A model generated the notes under the pieces. That model did not search any database. It was not told the DNA's origin and saw only the letters and a list, made by a program, of their open reading frames with translations. Shown here in pieces: positions 52,928-64,000 of a DNA stretch of 64,000 nucleotides. A program made the position numbers and the translations under genes. The stretch is from assembly GCA_025677815.1 (NCBI GenBank), contig JAIXMP010000011.1:992001-1056000 (forward strand), written 5' to 3'. Every line of letters begins with the position of its first letter. Within the stretch, counting starts at the first letter, position 1. This stretch comes from Phascolomyces articulosus (Eukaryota; Mucoromycota; Mucoromycetes; Mucorales; Lichtheimiaceae).

Positions 52928-54372
52928 ATGCCAAATAAAACATTTCCTGCTGTGATTTCTTTTGATAAATCAACTTCCAAATCAGATACTTCTTTAATTC
53001 CTTCTTCAGAAGAAACTGATTATGCTAAAAGCATTGCAGATGCAGTCGATGTACAAGAAATTGACGTCAATTTATACATGAGTAAAGAATTATGGAGACC
53101 AACGGGTGCAAGAGGTGTATTTGGTGGCCAGGTTGGTTTTTATTTGAAAAAAAGAAAAGAAAAATCTTTCCCTCTCTTATCCATGACTAATAAATATATT
53201 GTTATAGATCGTGGCTCAAGCTTTACATGCTGCATTTAATACTGTTGCTGAAGAATTCCATGTTCATGTAAGTTTTTATTTTTATTTTTTTGCATTCTGA
53301 AAAAAAAAGATAAAAAAAAGAAATAGAGGTTTCTAAACTGTATCTTTGTAAAAAAAAAACAGTCTTTACATAGTTACTTTATTTTACCCGGTAATGTTGA
53401 ATACCCTGTTGTTTATCAAGTACAACGATTACGTGATGGACGATCTTTTGCTACACGATTTGTTACTGCAACACAACGTGGCAAAGCTATTTTTGTAAGC
53501 AGTTTTAGTTTTGCCAAACCAGATAATACAAGTATCACACTTGAACATCAGGTACTTTTTTTTTTTTTGAATCATGGGGAAACAATAGATGATCAAATTG
53601 TAAAAAGATTTCTGTCATTTTTTTTTTTTTTGATCTCCTAACCCCACTTTTTTTTTAATTCAAACAATAGAGTGCAATGCCCGATGTACCCGAACCAGAA
53701 AGTTTATCTTCGTAAGTTTCTTTATTATCCATTGAATTACAAAGGAATTGTGTGTCTATGTGTCTATGGATACCAATCCAACAAACTCGATCCATTAAAA
53801 TTCATTTTAATTCATATAATAGTGAATATGAACGTTTACAAAAAGTATTGGAAAACCATGATTTACCACCCAAATACCGAGAACATATTGAATCACGTAT
53901 GGAAGAATCCTCTCCTATTGATTATCGCAATGTGCACAACCCTACTCCCAAAGAGACATTTACAGGTCAAATGGAAGCCAAGGATTTACAACATCGATGG
54001 TTTAAAACACGAGGTGCTTTGAGTGATGATCCAAGATTGCATGCTTGTATTATTGCTTATGCTTCCGATAGTGCTTTTATTGGTACTGCTGCTTTGGCCA
54101 ATGGATTGGCTCCTCGTGCTATTGGTATGATGGCTAGTTTGGATCATTCCATGTGGTTCCATGCTCCTGCAAGAGCAGATGAATGGTTATTGTATGAAAT
54201 GCATAGCCCTAGAACCAGTGAAGGACGAGGTGTTGCCTTTGGTCGATTGTATAGACAAGATGGTACATTGGCTGTCACTACAGCTCAAGAAGGCATTGTT
54301 AGATTATCAAGACGGGAACAAGAACGACGAAGGAAGCAACGTGAGGATGAAAAATCGGATAGTAAATTATAA
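52928..54372 (+). CDS. Peroxisomal acyl-CoA thioesterase (TesB family)
   Basis: It hydrolyses acyl-CoA to fatty acid and CoA. Exons 52928-53131, 53208-53267, 53363-53551, 53671-53711 and 53823-54372 give 347 aa. Double hot-dog signatures: RGVFGGQ followed by IVAQALHAAF, LHSYFILPGN, VQRLRDGRSFATR, then AYASDSAFIGTA, SLDHSMWFHAP and AQEGIVRLS, which carry the expected Asp/Ser/Gln active-site set. The C-terminus is DSKL, a canonical PTS1, so import into peroxisomes is expected, in line with yeast Tes1. The start ATG at 52928 is preceded by a CTTCTTCTT pyrimidine tract; no upstream in-frame ATG exists nearby. A basic RREQERRRKQRED helix precedes the PTS1. Confidence 0.95.
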
Positions 54373-55434
54373 AAATGATGCATTAGATTTAAACATCAAA
54401 CATGTTCCCCCTTTTTAGAGTAGAGGGATATTAGAAAGATTTTATTTCATGCTTGTTCCTCTTTTTTTTTTTTTGTATTATAAGATATATATACACGCCA
54501 TCCTACAACTTTTACCCTTTTATTATTATTAATATATTTATGATTAAACGCTCTTTTTTTTCCATCTTTTATATATGTTGTTATTATCTTATTTGACTCA
54601 TTTGCAATTGTTATCCAAAAGTGGCCAGTTATCCATGTAGCAATTCTTTTAAGTTGATTTTTTTTTCATGCATATCTGAAAACATGTATTATCATATTCT
54701 TTTTTTTTCCAGATGTATATATAAATAGTTAACCCGAACTTGTCATCCAGAATATTTCGCCATTGAAAATATCTTATCAAAAGTTGATCAGCTAGAGAGA
54801 CTCAAATGCCAAAAGAAAACATCGGGTAAATGCATAAGCCATCATTTCAATTGCCACATCAACGTATCCAATGGGAATGAGTTTCTGCAAAAAAAAATAG
54901 GTTTTTTTGATCATCTTGGGTCTCCAAGGATGATGACCTATTGATATTATGATAATACAAATTCATTTAATATGGAACTATTCTAAAGATTAATTCGTGC
55001 TAAAAGAATGAGATACTTTTCTTTTTTTTTATTAGTCTTTATAAAGTATAATAAAGACTAAAAGTTGCTTTTCTGTTATAAATCAATAAATGTTAAAAAT
55101 CCAAAATTGAACAATCTATATCAAAAATAAGCCTTGTTATGCTAAATCCATCAAATAAGAATAACAGCAAAAAGCAAGATGTTTATATATAGAGATGATT
55201 TCAAAATGATGCAATATATTTAGATAATATAAAACCTCATCAATCATCCATTTTGTACAGGGGAGATTGTGTGTGTATGCGATATATCTTTCCCGTTATT
55301 ATAAAAAAAACAACTCAGATTTATAATATAAAAGCCCACATCTGTTGCATTCGCCTCTTTTTTTATTTTTTTTTTCTACTTTTTTTTAGTTATTTTATAT
55401 ATCTCAAATCAACCTTTATTTTTTTTAAAAAAAA
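54373..55434. other. Gap with no supported gene
   Basis: About 1.06 kb, AT-rich, with poly(T) tracts downstream of the thioesterase and a T-rich leader before the small ORF at 55435. Nothing else seen. Confidence 0.45.
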
Positions 55435-55632
55435 ATGTGGAAAGAAGTGGCCACCTCGATTGTATCCAAAACTCAACAAAGTAGAATGGGTCGTCTCGTC
55501 CATTCATTTGAATATTCTACATTTCATTGTCCCAAAAAGACAAGAACCAATTCATTTATCGCGGGTGCACTGGGTACGGGTCTTTTAGCTGCTGGCATGA
55601 CACGTTCATCACATAATCATTCTTCGCATTAA
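55435..55632 (+). CDS. Small ORF, 65 aa, possible small membrane protein
   Basis: A continuous frame from ATG 55435 to TAA 55630-55632, directly after a T-rich leader like those of neighbouring genes. It contains a basic N-terminal half (KKTRTNSF) and a short hydrophobic stretch, FIAGALGTGLLAAGM (about residues 42-56), then a His/Ser tail. The composition is clearly less AT-rich than the flanks. The family is not recognised; a small mitochondrial membrane protein is one possibility. Confidence 0.5.
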   Translation: MWKEVATSIVSKTQQSRMGRLVHSFEYSTFHCPKKTRTNSFIAGALGTGLLAAGMTRSSHNHSSH

Positions 55633-56077
55633 CCTTCAGCCGCCATTAAACCTTATCTTTCATGGATTACCCCGCATTCTACCGGTTCGTGCGATCCTCT
55701 TTTTTTTTTTTTTTCTCACATAAAAACTATCCAACTTTTTTTTTTCTTGTATATATATAAATAAGTCTTGGTTGATTATCCAAATAAATAAATAAACATC
55801 TTTAAATCCACCTTTTTATGCAGATATGAACAAAAAACATGGGGTTTTTTTTTCATAGGAATTCTTTATAGAAAAAAAAAAGTAAAAAAGATTAGATAGA
55901 GAAGCTAAAGATGAAAATCGTCAAGTAGACCCTCCCTCATTTATATTTTAAAACACCTTCTTTTTCTTCTTGAATATTCCGTCCCTACCCGTTAATATAC
56001 ATATAAAAAGTAACTCACACGCTTTATTATTTCTTCTTCTTTTCTTTTTCGTAAAATATATTTATTATTTTTGGTAA
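55633..56077. promoter_or_regulatory. Upstream region of D-lactate dehydrogenase gene
   Basis: About 450 bp with poly(T) runs (55690-55710, 55736-55746, 55845-55854) and a TTCTTCTTCTTTTCTTTTTC leader just before the start. No gene seen. Confidence 0.4.
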
Positions 56078-58145
56078 ATGTGGTCATCTCAAGCTAAACG
56101 TATTGTGCTGGCACAATCGCGTCGTCGTTTATATTCTACAACAACAACAATGAATGTCACAAATAACTCGTCATCACGTCTTCAATGGTTTGCCATGGGT
56201 GGTTTGACATCAGCTATCGCGTTTGGGGGTGCCAACTACTACTTTTCCAATACCAGTCCTGTCACGCCTGTTGTTGAACAGGTGAAACCACAAAAAAGAC
56301 AACCCAACAAAGATAAAAAAGCAATCCAACAAGCTTTTCATGAACTTCAAGCACTTCTTCCTTCAGAACATGTCACAGTAGACGAAGAAACATTACAATT
56401 ACATGGTTATTCAGAAAATAGTTATCATAATGAAGGCACACCTAATATTGTCGTGTATCCAAGCAGTACCGAGGAAGTGGTTCAAATCGTCAAGATTGCC
56501 AATAAATTAAATGTTCCTATCATTGCTTTCTCGGGAGGTACTTCATTGGAGGGTCATTTTACAGCTCCCGAAGGTGGTATTTGTATCTCTTTTACAGAAC
56601 ATATGGATAAAGTGGTGGCATTCCATCCAGATGATTTGGATATTGTCGTTCAACCTGGTGTACAATGGGAAAATTTGAACGCTCAATTAAAGGAACATGG
56701 TTTATTTTTCCCAATGGATCCTGGACCTGGGTAAAATTTTGTCTTTATATTTCTTTTTTTGGGATTAATTTTTTTTTTTTTCCATTGCTTACGTTATTAA
56801 TTCATGCAATCTTTTTCAAAAAAAATAAATTATATAGTGCTTGCATTGGTGGTATGGTTGGTACAGGTTGTTCTGGTACCAATGCTGTACGTTGGGGTAC
56901 TATGCGTGAATGGGTGATTAACTTGACGGTTGTCTTACCTAATGGTCAAGTTGTTAAGACGCGTCAACGACCAAGGTAAATACACATCTTTCATTCTTTA
57001 TAGATTGATGAATAGGAGGATTATGTAAAAAGAGAGTTATTTTTTTTGAAACCTTAATTTATTTTTTTTTAAAAAAAAAACTTTGCTCGAAATTTTATAG
57101 AAAATCATCAGCTGGTTATGATTTAACCAAATTATTTATTGGTTCTGAGGGTACTTTGGGTATTATCACTGAAGCAACATTAAAATTAGCTGTTCGTCCT
57201 GAACATGAAACGGTAGCTGTATGTGATTTCCCAACGGTTCGTGATGCAGCTGCTGTGGTACCGGATTTAACGCGTGCTGGTGTTCAAATCGGTGCGGTTG
57301 AATTACTGGATGATCAAATGATGAAAGCTGTACGTATGGCAAGTCCTCAATTGGGATATGAAGAAAAACCTACCTTGTTTTTCAAATTTGTCGGTTCCAA
57401 GGCACAAACCGATCATGAAATTAAAGTCGTTTCCGAATTGACAAAGAAACATCATGGTGGTAAATTCAAATATGCTACAACACAACAAGAAAAGGATGAA
57501 TTATGGGAAGGTCGAAAGGTAAACACATCATCTTTTTTTTTTCTTTCTGAGTTTAATCCTATGGTTGGAGTTATATATAATATTCATCATTATAATCCTT
57601 TAGACTTGTCTTTGGTCTGCTACTTTATTAAAAGAAAATGCATCTATTTGGACTACCGATGTGGTTGTACCTGTTTCAAAATTACCAGAATTGATTGCAG
57701 AAACTAAACAAGATGTTTCTGAATCTAACTTGCCTTGTCCATTTGCTGGTCATGCTGGTGATGGTAAAGTTATCATTTTAAAAATGAAATTTCTCTCTCT
57801 TTTTTTTCTCTATCAAATCATCCATACCCTTCCCTTTTCACTCATAAAAAAAAAACCAATCAATTCTATTATTTATATATAGGCAACTTCCACTTGTTCA
57901 TTCTCTTTGACAAGAACATTCCCAGTGAATTTGAAGAAGCTACTCGACTCAATCAAAACTTAATTGAACGAGCTATTAAAATGGAAGGTTCCATTACAGG
58001 CGAACATGGTGTTGGTTTTGGTAAAAAGAAATATCTTCGTTCAGAATTGGGTGATAATACAATTGATTTAATGTGGACCATTAAGAATGCAATGGATCCA
58101 AAGGGTATCATGAATCCAGGCAAAGTGTTACCTGATCCAAAATAG
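56078..58145 (+). CDS. D-lactate dehydrogenase (cytochrome), mitochondrial
   Basis: It oxidises D-lactate to pyruvate, passing electrons to cytochrome c in the inner mitochondrial membrane. Exons 56078-56730, 56838-56975, 57101-57518, 57604-57763 and 57883-58145 give 543 aa. The N-terminus is Arg/Ser/Thr-rich without acidic residues (mitochondrial presequence), then a hydrophobic segment (about 38-57; WFAMGGLTSAIAFGG), as in yeast Dld1. The FAD-binding PCMH-type domain (about 125-300) shows VPIIAFSGGTSLEG, DIVVQPGVQW and MDPGPG, then GGMVGTGCSGTNAVRWGTM. The C-terminal oxidase domain includes AGHAGDGNFH and EGSITGEHGVGFGKK near the end, where the family has flavin and substrate contacts. No break was seen. 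It is convergent with the BTB/CAP-Gly gene, about 190 bp between stops. Confidence 0.95.
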
Positions 58146-58333
58146 ATAGGAAGAGGAGAAAAAAGAAGAAGGGATAGTAAAAAATTGTAATAGTATAGTA
58201 ATAGTAATAGGTAGTTATATGTAGTATAAATTAAGCACAAAAAAAATATAGAAAAAAAAAATACAAATGCATATTACTCTTTAAGAAATATAGTCCGGTA
58301 TTTTTTTTTTTTTTTTCATATAGAAAAAAAAAA
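58146..58333. other. Short convergent 3' gap
   Basis: About 190 bp with poly(A) and poly(T) tracts between two stop codons. Confidence 0.5.
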
Positions 58334-61300
58334 TTAAATGGTTTGAACATGGGGTAAAGAAATCACTTTGAAATCATCAATCTTGACAAAAACACCACGT
58401 TGTGGATCTGTTCGGAAATAACGGACACCATCTATTTGACCATCATTTTTACCCACTAAAAAAAAAAAAAAAAAATTCATAGAAATTAGAAAAAAAAATT
58501 AAAATAACCTCCAAAAAAGAAAGGTATATATACTTACATCGACTCTCCAATTCAACACCAACCCACGTTCCTCTTGCAAAATTGACAGGACCGACATACT
58601 TGATAGTACCAAGAGTAGGTAATGGACGACGTAATAATTCCACCTTGGCACCAATGACAGGTGTCACCATAGTGACCAATTCTTCATCATCACTGACATC
58701 ACTACTACTACTACCAATACCCCATCTTGATTTTCTCGGTGAACGACCTCGTCGTTGGCTACTATGCCCATCACTAAAAGTGTTTGGATGACTGGAGGGA
58801 GCCAAGAAAGGTTTTTGTACAGGTGATTTGGCACGTAAAGGTGTAGTAGGTAATTCAAATTTAAGTCGTGTTTGTCGACCAGTCGACGTGGTGGATGTAG
58901 CATTTTTGTTATTTCCTTGGGTATTATTATTATTGTTATTGCTGTTCTTGTTATTAGATGATCTATGATTAGATGATGTGGAGGATGATATAGAATTAGA
59001 TGCATCGTCTTCTTCCACTGGTGTCCATTCCGTAATCGTCGAAGAAAGAGGTAATAAAGCATCCATAATGGTATACGTTTGTTTCGTAGGATGATGACTA
59101 TTATTATTCGTGTTTTGATGAGTATGCTGTTGAAGTTGTTGTTGCTGTTGTTGTTGTGCAGAGGTAGGATAATGAGAAATCGTATGATTTTGTTGTTGTT
59201 GATGTGTTTGATCTTCTTGTCGTTGTCGACGTGCTTCACTTTCCAAAGATAAAAGATGAATTAAAGGTTGAGAAGATAATCCATCTTTGGATAATTTATT
59301 GATACTTTCAGCACTGAGAGTTTCTGAAATCATGGGTCGAGATGGAATGGCTTCATTAGATAAAGATCGAGTTCGTGTCACACGAGCCATATCTGCAGCT
59401 TCTTGTGTTTTTAATGCACCATTGGATCTTTGAGGACGTAATCCACTCAAAGATAATCGTCTTGGACCCGAAGATCGTTGTTGTTGTTGTTGATGTTGGT
59501 AACCATTCTTTGTGGAAGATTCATCTGAGTTAGATGATTTGGATTTCAATTTGCCTGGTTTTGACTTGAATCCAAACATGGCTGCAAAATCAGATTCAAT
59601 GGGTTTGGTTAAAGCACGATAAGGCACTCCAATATCTAAAAAAAAATTCGCATGGGTTTATCATCACATACACATTTACTATGGAATAAATAAAAGAAGA
59701 AATCCCTCTTTTTTTTTTTTTTTTTTTTTTTTTACCATCTGATAAACTACGCATTACATCCTTGTCAATTTTATGAAATCCACCTTGAGCTTTGACTTGA
59801 ACCCATCGTCTCGCCAAATATTCGGCACATTGATTCCTAGCATCCAGCAAGACACCATCGACTGCAACATTTTTGACGACTTCTTGACGACCGACTAAAT
59901 CACGAACAATGCCTTGATACAATACACCTGCATTGGTATCTCGTATTCCATCCACCAAAATTTTTTTCAACAAAAATTCCAAAAAGTCAACAGAAAATCC
60001 AACACCAATGCCATCCACACATGACAATAAGATCGGGTACTCGACACAGTAGAAATCAAAATTTCTTGAAATCATATCGATCGTGTGATGTAAGATGGGA
60101 TGAAGTAAGTCTAAGGCTGGTATAGACCAAGTAGGGAATGGATTGGCACTTCGGATTTGGGATAAACATAAATGTAATGAGTGTAAAACATGAATGGCAT
60201 TATGTTTGGTAACATTGTCCAAGGTTTGTTGTGAAAGTTCGGCAACCAAAGTATTGGGGGTAGAAGCATGATTGTCCATATTGCAAAAGATGGAGGCAAT
60301 GGTATATTCTGCCAATGAAGACGCGGTAGGGGCCATATGACCTACCAAGACAGCAAATGATTGTTGAGACCAGAGTGGAGCAATGGAATGCACTGGATCA
60401 GAATACAAGGTCATCAATGCAGGTCTTAATAAGGGTATACTGGTAACATGTTTATCGGCAAACCATAACATGGAAGGCAATAAGGTAGCACAGTCAGTAC
60501 ATACACATTTAAATCCATGACATAATCGATCCATTTCATGTAAAATGGCTTCACAAATTGTATCAAAATGACCCAAATAATCCGCAGCAGGAAATACTTG
60601 TTGAAGAATACGCAATGCATGTTTTTTCTCAGTCAAACGACGTTGTGCAGGAGAGGTTGGCAAGTGGCGAAGTGGTGGGATGACTAAGGTGTCACTATAG
60701 AAGTAACGCAGAATGACTTGGGTGGTGATAGGTGTAAACAAGTCACCGGGTAAATGTACTGTCGAAGAAGAGGCTTCACGAAATTGAGTACAAAACATAG
60801 CATAAAAATAGGGTGATTGAGATGCTAGAATAAATCGATGTGCAGGATAAGATGAGGAGGATGTTGGTGTTGTTGGATGACTGCTGGGAGTGGATGGTGT
60901 CGGAACGTCGGTGTGCGTAAATAGGATAGACGGGATTTCTTTTCCGGTGACTTTGTTCATGATCGTGTTGTTGGTATTACTGGAAGTAGGCGCCGGTGGA
61001 GTCGTAGTACTAGTACTTGAAGCATTCAATGTAGAAATGGATGATTTTTTATTATTATTATTATTTCCACTGCTTGTACTAACAGAAGGAGGTGGAGCAG
61101 GGGTAAATAGGGTCACCATGACATCGCTTCCGAGCTGCTGACCACGCATATTTTCTAAATCAGAGACAAGTCTTTCAAAATCTTCTGTCTGTTGTTTTTG
61201 TACTGGTTGTTGTTTTGATGTATTAGATGTTGTCGTTGTCGTCGTAGACGTTGTAGTAGTAGGAGTAGTAGTACTAGTCGTTGTCATTGTTGATTCTGGT

Positions 61301-61899
61301 AATAATTTAAATCCCAATCGTTCTTCCAATTGTTCTATTTCACCGAGTGGACTATTGGATTGTTGTTTCAAATAGATCAATTCATCTTGATTGTTGTTGT
61401 TATTATTAGTACTATTAGTATTACTATAAGATGAAAGACTTGTTTTTGTACTTGTAGTTGAAAAAGTAGATCCATTGGATATCGTAGACCCTACCGATGA
61501 AGGGGAATCGACTGTTGCTTGTGGATTATTTTGTTCTGGATAAAATTCGGACGTGTACCAAAATCGTAACAATGTTTGAAAAGTCGTGTAAGGTATGACT
61601 GAACTAATATCCACGGTAATAGACTTTTCTTTCTCATTGCATAATAATGATAAATGGTGTTGACGGAACTTTTTAGGAATTCTTGCAAGTAGAATAGCTA
61701 AATGAGAAATAGAACTTTACATGAGTATTATGTAAGATTCATTGTAATCAAGAAAAAAAAATAATGATAACATACCACGATGAGCCCATATTTTTCCTTC
61801 AGGAAATTCAAAACAAACGTCTGCAACGTATTCTAAAGCATTATCAAGTACTGTATGAAGCGACTTTTTTAATGTTTTTTGTGGAGGACCGAAAAGCAT
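58334..61899 (-). CDS. BTB/POZ protein with C-terminal CAP-Gly domain
   Basis: Exons (minus) 61899-61776, 61697-59736, 59635-58538 and 58455-58334 join in phase to 1101 aa. A BTB-like start (ADVCFEFPEGKIWAHR joined to AILLARIPKKF) spans the first intron. A long Ser/Thr/Asn/Gln-rich stretch follows. Then a second BTB segment (LGSDVMVTLF ... YPAHRFILASQSPYFYAMF, about 220-345) is itself interrupted by a low-complexity insert, and a helical BACK-like region runs to about 690. After another low-complexity linker the protein ends in a CAP-Gly domain (about 1025-1090; YVGPVNFARGTWVGVELESR with GKNDGQIDGVRYF completed only by the last exon). BTB domains recruit partners such as Cul3; CAP-Gly domains bind microtubule ends or EEY/F tails. 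A microtubule-linked ubiquitin adaptor is inference. Confidence 0.88.
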
Positions 61900-63820
61900 T
61901 GATATATATGCGATTTCTTTTTTTTTTTTTTTAAAGACAGAACAAGAAATACAAAAAAAAAAAATAGGGGGATGCGGTTTTAACTATTTATATAATAAAT
62001 TCTCCAATTCACTTGTATTTATATATATATATATATATATAGAATAGACAGATAGATAGGATAAATACGGTATTTGTCTTCTTTACTTCTTGTCAAAAAA
62101 TATGAATAAAAAAAAGAAATTCAAAAGAAGATAAAACGGAAATAATAAAATAAAAAGATAGAAAAAGGAAAAGAAAGAAGAAAAAAAGAAACGCGAGAAG
62201 CTGAGAACGAGTTTTTTTTATGTTACAAAGCAGACTTATGGGTAAACTAGTGTGTATAGTTACACTTACAATGCAACTACAATAATCAACAACAGCAAAT
62301 AATAATAATAACAAGCTTCTTTTACATGTGACTACTACCTACTTTTTTTTTACACATTTTATATTGTAGTTACATGGTATTAATGACATGCAGGGATTAT
62401 TCTTGCTGATCATTAATATTAGTAAGTCTCTATCCTCTTTATAAAATGAGAAAATCGATCTATATATCCGATGAACAACTACTTGTAAAACCATTTTTAG
62501 GTTCCAAGTAACACAATAAAGTTGGAATATAATATATAAAAAAAAAAGAACGCCACAAGGTTGGGTATTTATACTATGATGATATATGTGTATGTGTGTG
62601 TATGAGAAAGCGTGTGTGTGTGAGAGAGAAAGAGAGTATTTATCCTCCATCATCATCAGTATCCTCTTTCATCACATGCACATTACTGGAAAAACTATTT
62701 AATGAACTTGGATCACTGAATCTTGTCTTTTTCATTATCTATCATTGTTTAATATACATATACTTGTTGAAGTGTCTCTAGATATATATATATATATATA
62801 TAAGGAACCTATCTAAAATAACTCCGAAGAGTATATAATGCCACTACCATCCAACTTCTTTGTACGTAAATTGGTTGAGGTCTTTTTTTTTTTCCTGGTA
62901 CAGCGTTCAAACGGAGATAACCAGGTTACACTGAGGCTTGATGCCAAGAAGTGTTTGTTTTTATATTATACAACAACAAAAAAAAAACACCTCATGCTTC
63001 TTTTTATTGTTTTGACTTTTGAGCCACTCTTTCAAATCATTCAATTATTTATTGACAAAAGACTAAGCAGAAAAAACAAACAAACAATCAGCCTCTTTTA
63101 TATATATATATATATATATATATTTAATCATTTGGTTCACCCTGCATATATATATAAATTAAATGAGGCATTTTTTAAATACATATATATATAGAGAGAG
63201 AGAGAAATGGGAAAAATGGAAAATGATATATAAAAGGAGATAATGAATGATACTTCATTGCTTATGTGAATGTATTGAAAAATAAATGATATTTTATATA
63301 AATTATCCAAATAAAGTACATATACCTGTACATAAAATAACACACCTTCACGGAAGGGAAAAGAGTATAATTTATTACGTAAGTTTTACCCTGGCTTTTT
63401 GTTTGTATATAGTCAAGATGTAATCGAGTAGTATAAATAATATACTAGCTTCTCTCTTATGAACTTGTTATGGGAGTTATCACTTTTTTTACTACTTTTT
63501 TTTTTTCACACATATATATCTCTCAATTTCCCAATCCTTTGTAATGGTTATACAAAACCCTCCCTAAAATATATCTTTTTTTTGTTCCTTAAGTACATGA
63601 CATTTAAGTACATGACATGTATTATGATCCCTTTTATCCATTTAGATATATATATATATATATATATGAATTACATATTATTATTAAAAATGATATTATA
63701 ATTTAAAAAAGAAAAAGAGTTACAATGCCAATAAACATATCTATGTACAATAAAATAATAAATAATAACTTTTTGTGTTTGAAAATATATAAAGAAAAAA
63801 AGGGTTATAATAATTTCAAG
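61900..63820. other. AT-rich gap with TA microsatellites; no gene
   Basis: 1.9 kb. (TA)n tracts at about 62022-62040, 62781-62801, 63102-63122 and 63646-63667; a GT/GA-rich tract near 62585-62640; poly(T) at 61919-61932. Only AT-driven short ORFs. Confidence 0.5.
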
Positions 63821-64000
63821 TCAAAATATGATCTAACACTTTTTCCATGGTAATTTGAGCATTATCCAAAAAATGTCCTTCTTTTTTAATGAGACCGGTC
63901 TTTTCCATCCATTTTAAGCCTGTTTGTATCCCCGCATTGGAATCTGTATAGGATCGAAAATCAGCCATGACTGTCAAACATCGAATTCGAAGTAAATCTT
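63821..64000 (-). CDS. 3' end of an unrecognised gene (runs off the window)
   Basis: The minus-strand frame is open from the window edge to TGA at 63821-63823, at least 59 codons. It reads RCLTVMADFRSYTDSNAG, later TGLKWMEKTGLIKKEG and ends KVLDHILT. The composition is balanced and clearly coding, and the last exon looks helical. The family was not recognised and the 5' part lies outside the window. Confidence 0.7.

Overview
The window looks like nuclear DNA of an early-diverging filamentous fungus, most likely Mucoromycota (Mucorales-like). The genes have many short AT-rich introns (about 50-130 bp), pyrimidine-rich leaders before start codons, AT-rich intergenic DNA full of TA microsatellites and poly(T) runs, and the standard genetic code. 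They include a fungal GH3 beta-glucosidase, alpha-arrestins, Rho and Rab11 GTPases and a cytochrome-type D-lactate dehydrogenase. The species assignment is inference; no rRNA or tRNA gene was seen.

Region 1 (1-13.9 kb) is a repeat and transposon island. It starts with the 3' half of a decayed Ty3/gypsy chromovirus on the minus strand (RNase H, integrase, chromodomain; one continuous frame with five in-frame stops). This abuts a 4.5-kb inverted repeat (arms 1723-3461 and 4530-6265 around a 1.07-kb spacer). Next come an unrecognised, apparently decaying multi-exon gene (7.6-10 kb) and a 5'-truncated LINE (11.0-12.5 kb).

Region 2 (14-64 kb) is gene-rich. In order: GH3 beta-glucosidase (-); SHD1/F-box/Cys-rich protein (+); two-TM PPxY protein (-); alpha-arrestin with a poly(A) frameshift (+); Rho GTPase (+); MFS sugar transporter with an 8-nt microexon (-); dephospho-CoA kinase (+); CWC15 splicing factor whose first coding exon is only ATG (+); second alpha-arrestin (+); a small two-exon candidate gene (+); USP7/Ubp15-type deubiquitinase, 19 exons (+); a decayed Num1/Mcp5-like gene (+); Rab11 GTPase (-); membrane-anchored Nab2-type CCCH protein (+); peroxisomal TesB-type thioesterase (+); a small ORF (+); D-lactate dehydrogenase (+); BTB plus CAP-Gly protein (-); and the 3' end of an unrecognised gene (-).

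The genes are ordinary eukaryotic single transcription units, not operons. A loose theme is ubiquitin and membrane trafficking: two arrestins and a PPxY membrane protein (possible Nedd4/Rsp5 partners), an F-box protein, BTB domains, USP7, Rho and Rab11, with a hexose-type transporter nearby. Whether this is more than chance cannot be told from one window. Exon boundaries were read by eye from GT/GC...AG signals, phase continuity and family motifs; no alignment was run.
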